Origin: an uncultured Anaerolineae bacterium
GTDB taxonomy: Bacteria; Chloroflexota; Anaerolineae; Promineifilales; Promineifilaceae
Direction of reading: 5' to 3'
DNA: 64,000 nt
Assembly: GCA_905479495.1 (NCBI GenBank)
Contig: CAJQMR010000003.1
Location: 62,001-126,000 of the forward strand
A model generated the notes under the pieces. It had not been told where the DNA came from, made no database searches, and saw only the letters and a program-made list of their open reading frames with translations. Shown here piece after piece: positions 58,299 through 64,000 of the stretch (positions are counted from its first letter, which is position 1; the number at the start of each line of letters is the position of its first letter). A program made the translations under genes and the position numbers.

Positions 58299-60143
58299 TT
58301 ATTCTGTAGGGAAGATGGCGTTGACCACATCCAGAACCAGCTCCAGATTCGGGCCACGCACGATGAGGGTTTCCTGTTCAGACTGGTACAGGCAGATGAG
58401 TTCCGCCTCGCCCTGCCAGCATTCGCCGCCGTTGGCTTGCAGCTCGCCGCTGCTACCAAACAGGCGGGTGGGATAGTTGGGATACAGCGCCGCAAATTCG
58501 GTACTGTCTGTAACGGAATCCCAAACAGAATGCAAGACCATCACAAAACTGCCATCCGCCTCATTGGTGTAAATGGCAAACCGGTCACCCCCCCAACCAG
58601 TAACGGCCGTTTCCACCTGAGACTCATTCAGCTGCTGTCCCAGATATTGCCCCAGCATGTATTCCCCCAGCACCGATTCCGCCGCCAGCGTCCATTCTTC
58701 CCCCAACAAAGGCTGCAAATCGGGTAGCGTCACCAGGGATGGGCCTTCATCAGCCACATACGTTTCCGGGTGCAAAATTTGCTCGGTGGATTGGGGAGGA
58801 GTGGCCCACGCATCATTTAGTGCCGGATAACCTCCTGATTCATAAAGGAAACGGGCAAAATCATCGCCAAATTCAAAGGGGAACAACAGTCGGTTGGCAA
58901 CGGCCGTTGGGGCATCGGCCAGGGCATCGGTATCTATGACCCACGTTTGGGGAATCACGGCCGTTTCCAACGGCAAATAACGGGCAGTCAAAAAGTTCTC
59001 CTGCACCACCGTCGCGTCGCCTTCACTGAGCGCCGCCAATGCCAACGCTCCGTCCAGCGTCAGTCCGCTCGTCATAAGGCTATCCAGACCAAAGTTTTGG
59101 TCCTGCGCCTGGTAAAGCAGCTGCCGCACGTACCCCAGCTGGGCAACGGCCGTTAGCGCCTCTGCCTCATCCAATAACAGCATCTCATCAAACAAAGGCC
59201 GGTACAGGGCCGGTGTTGCCACCCCATGCGCTGATTGCAGCAGCGCTTCATAATCAAAATCAGCTTGAGCAAAATCAAATGCCAGGCCAACGGCCCCGGC
59301 TGTCAACCAACGGTCGCTCTCAGCCAGCACCGTGGCATCTTCCTGCTGAGCCGCCCGCAGCAGCACGCCAGTTACCAGCAGTTCCTCTACAGTATCGTCG
59401 GCGGTGGGCAGCTGGCGCAATCCACTAACCAACTCGCTAATATCTTGGCGCAGCGAGGCGTTGTTGTCGCCAGCCGGACGGTTGGCCGTGTCGGCCAGGG
59501 CCACGGTGACGGTCACGGTTGCATTGCGGCTGCTGATACCTTCACTGTTAACGGCCGTTAGCTGAATAACATATTCATTGGCTTCAGCAGGTTCCCAGGG
59601 AGAAACGGCCGTAAACAGCGTCTCGTTCCCTGGCGAATAAGTTTCCACCGGTTCATCATTAATCGCCAGATTCACCGCTGAGACCCCTTTGGGATCGGTG
59701 GCGACAAGTACAATATTGACCAGGTCGCCTTGCAGCACGATACGGCCGCTGGTTGGCGACAAAATAGCCACTTCAGGCGGCTGGGCCAGCACGGCTTCCT
59801 GCTGATTTTGCAGCGTGGTGATAGTCTGGCTGGCGGCGTCTAGCTGCTCGGTGAGCGCATCCACCTCTTGCTGGCTGCGCACAAGCTCACCGTCTAGCAG
59901 CACCGTGCTGGATTCGGCCGTAGCCAGCGCATCGGCCGTGATGGCGCGAGTGGCTTCGGCAGCAGCCAGGTCAAGTTCGGTTTGGGCTAACCCCTGCTGG
60001 AGATCGGCCGTTTTTGTTTCCAGGCTGTCGCGCTGCTCCACCACCTGCTGCCGACCTTGAAACAAAAAGACAAAGGCAGCAATTAAAACGAGCAGCAACA
60101 TCACCAACGTAAGGACTATGCCAGTTAAAGAGGTCGTTTTCAT
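58299..60143 (-). CDS. Membrane-anchored coiled-coil protein with an Ig-like domain
   Basis: 614 residues: a signal anchor (TGIVLTLVMLLLVLIAAFVF), a coiled coil at about 30-115 (LAQTELDLAAAEATRAI, VDALTEQLDAASQTI), an Ig-like domain at about 125-220 (VAILSPTSGRIVLQGDLVNI, VIQLTAVNSEGIS), then a long region with alanine/leucine-rich helices and a zinc-free peptidase-like pattern (ALFPF, EFGDDFARFLYESGGYPALN); the last 100 residues are beta-rich. The FARFLYESGG-type segment resembles part of the M1/peptidase-MA clan but no HExxH is seen. Function unknown; outward-facing. Confidence 0.65.
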   Translation of the reverse strand: MKTTSLTGIVLTLVMLLLVLIAAFVFLFQGRQQVVEQRDSLETKTADLQQGLAQTELDLAAAEATRAITADALATAESSTVLLDGELVRSQQEVDALTEQLDAASQTITTLQNQQEAVLAQPPEVAILSPTSGRIVLQGDLVNIVLVATDPKGVSAVNLAINDEPVETYSPGNETLFTAVSPWEPAEANEYVIQLTAVNSEGISSRNATVTVTVALADTANRPAGDNNASLRQDISELVSGLRQLPTADDTVEELLVTGVLLRAAQQEDATVLAESDRWLTAGAVGLAFDFAQADFDYEALLQSAHGVATPALYRPLFDEMLLLDEAEALTAVAQLGYVRQLLYQAQDQNFGLDSLMTSGLTLDGALALAALSEGDATVVQENFLTARYLPLETAVIPQTWVIDTDALADAPTAVANRLLFPFEFGDDFARFLYESGGYPALNDAWATPPQSTEQILHPETYVADEGPSLVTLPDLQPLLGEEWTLAAESVLGEYMLGQYLGQQLNESQVETAVTGWGGDRFAIYTNEADGSFVMVLHSVWDSVTDSTEFAALYPNYPTRLFGSSGELQANGGECWQGEAELICLYQSEQETLIVRGPNLELVLDVVNAIFPTE

Positions 60144-60299
60144 GCAATAAATCCGGAGAGGAGAGATTTCCTATTACAACAACTGTATCTGTTGTGGAAC
60201 AGTAGGTATTTAAACATAATCATGTGTGGAGAATCCTACACGAGGATAGATCGCGGGTCAAGCATATTTTCGTGAAAGAAAGATAAGGGAGTGTCATTG

Positions 60300-61094
60300 A
60301 TGGATAGCAAATTGAGACATTTTATTTTGGCATTTGGATTAGTCTTGTGGGTCAGCAGCTGTGGCAACGGCCGTTCCACACCTACCCTCCCCAACGCCGC
60401 CAACGCTGGTGAAGCCGGCGAACAGGCCAATGCCCTGGCCACCCAAGCCGCTCAGGTCATTGCTGAACAGGGTGATGAATTGGCTACCCAGGCCGCAGCC
60501 ACCATCGTGGCGCAAACAGAAGCACTGGCAACACAGGCCACCGAATTTATGGCTGAAGAAGGCGCAACGCTGGCAGCCCAGGATGCGCAATTGCTTGAAG
60601 AAGATGCAGCGCTATTAGAAAGTGGCGACATCCCTGTAACGCTTGAGCCAGGTAGTCTGGCAGAGAAGTTTGCCACAGTTCCTATTCCCAGCGGCGGGGG
60701 CACGGTTGAAATCACCGTCACGGACGATGAATTAAATCAAGCCATTGCCGTCGGGCAGGCAGCCAAAGCCCAAACCGGAACCCCCTCTCTCATTCAAAAC
60801 CCACAAGTGGTTTTTACGGGCGGCTATATTGTCCTAAGTGGCACAATTGCTGAGCCAGTCAGCGGGCAACTTACCGTCAGTTTTGCGCCTTATGTGGCTG
60901 ATGGCACGCTGCAATTTGATGTTGTGGAAGCCAGCATTGGTCAGTTTCGCGTACCACCGGTGGCCCTGCAAACGGCCGAATCCACCCTAAACAGCACGCT
61001 GGGTGAAGCAATGAGCCAGCTACCGGAAGGGGTTGGGTTGCAAAGCATCGTCATGGGTGAAGGCACTATGACCGTGATCATTGCAAAAGCTTAG
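60300..61094 (+). CDS. Hypothetical lipoprotein with an alanine/glutamine helix
   Basis: 264 residues. Lipobox-like signal (FILAFGLVLWVSSC), then a long helical repeat of ALATQAA-type units (about 35-105), and a beta-rich C-terminal domain (about 125-262) with VEITVTDDELNQAIAVG and FTGGYIVLSGTIAEPVSGQL. GGGAG precedes the ATG at 60300; a GTG three codons earlier is possible. Not recognised. It is divergent from the Ig-like protein gene, so they may be functionally linked. Confidence 0.65.
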   Translation: MDSKLRHFILAFGLVLWVSSCGNGRSTPTLPNAANAGEAGEQANALATQAAQVIAEQGDELATQAAATIVAQTEALATQATEFMAEEGATLAAQDAQLLEEDAALLESGDIPVTLEPGSLAEKFATVPIPSGGGTVEITVTDDELNQAIAVGQAAKAQTGTPSLIQNPQVVFTGGYIVLSGTIAEPVSGQLTVSFAPYVADGTLQFDVVEASIGQFRVPPVALQTAESTLNSTLGEAMSQLPEGVGLQSIVMGEGTMTVIIAKA

Positions 61095-61442
61095 CCAAGG
61101 GCCGAAGCCCCGACTGCTATGCAGAAGCCCTGTCAAGCCTAAAACAAGCCCCGAAAAGACTTTCATAAACAAGCCCAGGTCGTTTACGGCTGGGCGAATC
61201 AAACGTGATACATAGCTAGACAAAAACATAATCGTTCTAATCCGTTGCTTAAATTTCCCCTCATTTTGGCCTTCAATCCCTGTCGTGTGAAGATGGATGC
61301 AATCAACAAATGGGAGTTGTGCTATCTTTGCGGATTAACTTAAAGACAGCAATGAAGGAAATAAGGATTTAAGTTTTGGACTAATGCAAACGGCCGTTTT
61401 TTTGCTTCCTTGTGAATATGATCAAAATCTAAGGTTGCATTC
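61095..61442. other. Intergenic region without a clear gene
   Basis: Between convergent genes. It holds one ACGGCCGT palindrome at about 61390 followed by a T-run, and GC-rich short inverted pieces near 61097-61130. I see no gene, no clear terminator and no RNA fold. Confidence 0.5.
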
Positions 61443-62489
61443 CTACCTTTGTACACGGCCCGATGCATCCCCCTGCATCAGACGCTCGACTTCCGGCACA
61501 GTGACCAGATTCACATCCCCAAGTACAGTGTGCTTCAGGCAAGAAGCAGCAACGGCAAAATTCAAGGCATCTTCATCGGCCAAGCCGGTGTGCAAGCCGT
61601 AAATGAGGCCGGCTGCAAAGGAGTCACCGCCGCCAACCCGGTCAACAATGTCCGTAATGTCATAATGGCGGCTAAGGAAGAAGTCGGACCCATTGTATAG
61701 GCAGGCAGACCAACCATTGTGGCTGGCACTGAAGCTTTCACGCAAAGTGATGGCCTGGTACTTAAGATTTGGGAACGTCTCGAACATCTTTTTAGCCAAC
61801 GTTTCATACCGGGCTGTGTCTAACTTGCCGGAAGTGACGGCGTGTTCGTAATCTTCTTCCTCAAGGTTTACCCCCAAAGATTTTTGGCAGTCTTCTTCAT
61901 TGGCAATCCCCACATCAACATATTTGACCAATTCGGTCATCAGTTCCGGAGCGCTTTTGCCATATTGCCAGAGCTTTTTTCGGTAGTTGTAGTCGCATGA
62001 GACGGTAATGCCTCGCGCTTTGGCTGCCTGAACCGCGTTTAGGGAAAGGGCAGCGGCCGTTTCACTCAAAGCCGGTGTAATGCCGGTGATGTGGAACCAG
62101 CCTACCCCGGCAAAAATGGTGTCCCAATCAAAGCTGTCTGCCCTTATCGTACCGATTGCCGAATGAGCCCGGTCGTAGACAACGTTGGACGGCCGTTGAT
62201 TGGCCCCACCTTCCAAGAAATAAATCCCCATCCGCTCACCACTGCGCTGAATGTGGCTGGTATCCACGCCAAAGCCACGCAAAAAGCGCACGCAGGCCTC
62301 AGCAATGGGATTGTTGGGCAGCGCCGTCACGAACGACACGTCCAATCCGAAATTGGCCAGCGAGATAGCGACGTTCCCTTCCCCACCGCCAAAGGTAGCC
62401 TCTAAGGTGGGGGATTGAAAGAAGCGTTCAAAACCAGGCGCTTTTAAGCGCAACATCATTTCACCTAACGTTACCACTCGTTTACTCAT
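61443..62489 (-). CDS. kdgK: 2-keto-3-deoxygluconate kinase (PfkB family)
   Basis: 348 residues. Begins [20 protein letters not shown] with the KDG-kinase N-terminus, the [15 protein letters not shown] substrate loop, DYNYRKKLW and the PfkB signature [14 protein letters not shown] with the catalytic aspartate. It phosphorylates 2-keto-3-deoxygluconate to KDPG. It lies 33 bases after eda, and KduI is divergent, which together give the uronate path. An inserted segment at about 200-230 ([20 protein letters not shown]) makes it slightly longer than usual. Confidence 0.93.
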   Translation of the reverse strand: MSKRVVTLGEMMLRLKAPGFERFFQSPTLEATFGGGEGNVAISLANFGLDVSFVTALPNNPIAEACVRFLRGFGVDTSHIQRSGERMGIYFLEGGANQRPSNVVYDRAHSAIGTIRADSFDWDTIFAGVGWFHITGITPALSETAAALSLNAVQAAKARGITVSCDYNYRKKLWQYGKSAPELMTELVKYVDVGIANEEDCQKSLGVNLEEEDYEHAVTSGKLDTARYETLAKKMFETFPNLKYQAITLRESFSASHNGWSACLYNGSDFFLSRHYDITDIVDRVGGGDSFAAGLIYGLHTGLADEDALNFAVAASCLKHTVLGDVNLVTVPEVERLMQGDASGRVQR

Positions 62490-62522
62490 AATAAGCCTCC
62501 ATTTTGGTAATGAATCCGGTCT

Positions 62523-63164
62523 TTATTCAGAACGGACAGATTTGACGATAGCCACGGCCGTTTGCGCCAATTGCCTAATCTCATCAAATTGACCCGCCTG
62601 AATGAGCTTCTTCGCCACCATAAAGCTGCCTCCGCAAGCGTGAACCATTGGCAGGCGTAAATAATCTGCCAGATTGTCGGCATTTATACCGCCGGTGGGG
62701 ATGAACTTGACATCTACATACGGACCGCCAATCGCCTTAAGCGCTTTGAGACCACCGGCTGCTTCGGCCGGAAAAAATTTAAGCAGTCGAAGATTATGAT
62801 CAAGGGCCTGGTTAATATCGGTGGGCGTCATCACGCCGGGCGTGATAGGCATGCCGTTGGCCTGGCAATAATCTACGACGCGGGCATCAAAGCCGGGCGT
62901 GACGACAAACCTGGCTCCGGCCGCTTTTGCCTGGGCCGCCTGCGCCACCGTCAGCACCGTGCCTGCCCCCACCAAAATGTCTGGATGGGCAGCACTCATT
63001 TTTTGGATGGCATCGGCCGCGGCGGCGGTACGGAAGGTGATTTCTGCACACGGCAGCCCGCCGTCGCTTAATGCCTGTCCGAGGGGAACGGCCGTTTCCA
63101 CATCATCTATCGCCACCACCGGGATGATTCCTATCTCGCCTACCCTTTGCAAAATGTTGTTCAT
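62523..63164 (-). CDS. eda: KDPG/KHG aldolase
   Basis: 213 residues, a single TIM barrel with IIPVVAIDDVETAVPLGQAL, the glutamate in CAEITFRTAAAADAI, GAGTVLTVAQA, FVVTPGFDARVV and the Schiff-base lysine in LKFFPAEAAGG. It splits KDPG into pyruvate and glyceraldehyde-3-phosphate. Co-oriented with kdgK (33 bases apart); the two complete the lower part of the uronate pathway begun by KduI. Confidence 0.96.
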   Translation of the reverse strand: MNNILQRVGEIGIIPVVAIDDVETAVPLGQALSDGGLPCAEITFRTAAAADAIQKMSAAHPDILVGAGTVLTVAQAAQAKAAGARFVVTPGFDARVVDYCQANGMPITPGVMTPTDINQALDHNLRLLKFFPAEAAGGLKALKAIGGPYVDVKFIPTGGINADNLADYLRLPMVHACGGSFMVAKKLIQAGQFDEIRQLAQTAVAIVKSVRSE

Positions 63165-63220
63165 AACAGATTCCTCTTAACACAATGACCTTGACAAAGA
63201 AGTTGGTTTATCCTAATATT

Positions 63221-63230
63221 GGTACGTACC
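63221..63230. promoter_or_regulatory. Candidate operator in the eda-kduI divergent region
   Basis: GGTACGTACC is a perfect 10-bp palindrome in the 245-base gap between eda and kduI, with CCGGTT direct repeats (63229-63234 and 63247-63252 region). It resembles GntR-family half-site layouts (TGGTnnnACCA-like). The same gap has an AACGCAGAGGTGCGGAGACGC repeat at about 63307. No regulator gene is in the window. Confidence 0.3.
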
Positions 63231-63409
63231 GGTTAGTATATATCAGCCGGTTTAGAAAATCAAGAACTAAACACGCTATGCATTTATCAGTCCACTGAAA
63301 AAAGCCAACGCAGAGGTGCGGAGACGCAAAGAAATCAAGAGTGAAAAATCTGCGTAATCTGTGGTTTTTTCAGTTGAGTCATTTATGTGCAAAGATAAGG
63401 AGAGAAATC

Positions 63410-64000
63410 ATGGAAATGCGCTATCCAGTACATCAAGAGCAAGTCAAACAAATGACCACCGACGAACTACGGGACAATTTTCATATCAACCAGCTTTTCG
63501 AACCCGACGCACTCCATCTGGTTTACTCACACATTGATCGGGTCATTGTGGGCGGGGCCGTGCCCGCTGATAAACCGGTCACCCTGGTCACCGATAAACA
63601 TGAACTGGCCGCAGATTATTTTCTCGAACGGCGTGAAGTTGGCATTATCAACATCGGTGGCGAAGGTATTGTTGCAGCAGATGGCGAGACGTTCACCCTG
63701 GCCAAACGCGATGCCCTCTACGTTGGCAAAGGCGTGCAAGACGTGGTGTTCCAGAGTGCAAACAAAAGCGCCCCGGCCCAATTCTTCTTCTTCAGCGCCC
63801 CGGCCCATACAACCTATCCAACCGCCCACCTAAAAATTGACGATGCCGCGCCGGTTCATTTGGGCGATTCTCTAAACAGCAACAAGCGCACCATTTACAA
63901 ATATATCCACCCGGAAGGCGTGCAAAGCTGCCAAATTGTCATGGGCATGACGCTGCTTGAACCCGGCAATATGTGGAACACCATGCCGGCCCACGTTCAC
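63410..64000 (+). CDS. kduI: 5-keto-4-deoxyuronate isomerase, cut by the window end
   Basis: The first 197 residues of a protein that normally has about 275. It starts MEMRYPVHQEQVKQMTTDEL, the KduI N-terminus, with FHINQLFEPDALHLVYSHID and VGIINIGGEG, and reaches the metal-binding MPAHVH segment at the cut. KduI converts 5-keto-4-deoxyuronate, from pectin or alginate breakdown, to 3-deoxy-D-glycero-2,5-hexodiulosonate, which enters the KDG kinase/aldolase path. KduD should follow beyond the window. AAGGAGAG precedes the ATG. Confidence 0.95.
   Translation, partial: MEMRYPVHQEQVKQMTTDELRDNFHINQLFEPDALHLVYSHIDRVIVGGAVPADKPVTLVTDKHELAADYFLERREVGIINIGGEGIVAADGETFTLAKRDALYVGKGVQDVVFQSANKSAPAQFFFFSAPAHTTYPTAHLKIDDAAPVHLGDSLNSNKRTIYKYIHPEGVQSCQIVMGMTLLEPGNMWNTMPAHVH

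Overview
The window looks like chromosome from a member of the Chloroflexota (an Anaerolineae- or Ardenticatenia-like bacterium). This is an inference from style, not from a marker gene. The signs are secreted proteins ending in or containing a YLP motif, lipoproteins with VEVTRVV-type repeats, cadherin-like adhesins, CHAT proteases, a MoeA-PBP fusion, and many regulatory genes. No rRNA operon, phage, transposase, CRISPR array or replication origin was seen. The most pervasive feature is a palindrome, ACGGCCGT (usually AACGGCCGTT). By hand I count about 100 copies, in genes and between them, where about one would be expected by chance.

Layout. 1-11,983: tail of a MinD/ParA-like gene, a decayed LuxR fragment, small stress-envelope proteins (CsbD, GlsB/YeaQ, YggT-like, YtxH), a CheB-CheR-PAS fusion followed by a hybrid histidine kinase, a DUF5661 protein, two AI-2E-family permeases and several small proteins. 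12,170-20,870 (minus strand): a carbohydrate locus read from a DeoR regulator through an amidohydrolase, a SIS isomerase, an ABC sugar importer, a GH4 glycosidase and a PfkB kinase. 21,225-32,487: 5'-nucleotidase lipoprotein, a candidate small RNA, VWA lipoproteins, methylmalonyl-CoA epimerase, an M50 protease, malate dehydrogenase, a phosphoesterase, a SpoU methyltransferase and CtaG. 32,539-42,310: a 1281-residue cadherin-like surface protein, a PHP phosphoesterase, a beta-helix secreted protein, MoeA-PBP and tRNA-Lys.

42,563-51,959 (plus strand) is the most interesting part: a bacterial microcompartment (BMC) locus. It carries an RpiB-family isomerase, deoxyribose-phosphate aldolase and a CoA-acylating aldehyde dehydrogenase, each with a short N-terminal helix of the encapsulation-peptide type. 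It also carries one hexameric, two tandem-domain and two pentameric shell proteins; a third pentamer gene lies at 57,858. The enzyme set fits the sugar-phosphate-utilising (SPU) class: deoxyribose-5-phosphate would be cleaved to acetaldehyde and glyceraldehyde-3-phosphate, and acetaldehyde oxidised to acetyl-CoA inside the shell. Unusual members are a nucleotidyltransferase, a zinc-ribbon protein, an unknown 177-residue protein, and a receiver-ParA fusion whose P-loop has lost both lysines. Hairpin elements sit between many of the genes.

51,969-57,811 (minus strand): a CHAT cysteine-protease gene preceded by two small membrane-protein genes and followed by DinB, GNAT and GT39 genes. 58,299-64,000: a coiled-coil/Ig-like membrane protein, a lipoprotein, and a uronate catabolic set (KdgK and KDPG aldolase, divergent from a KduI gene cut by the window end).
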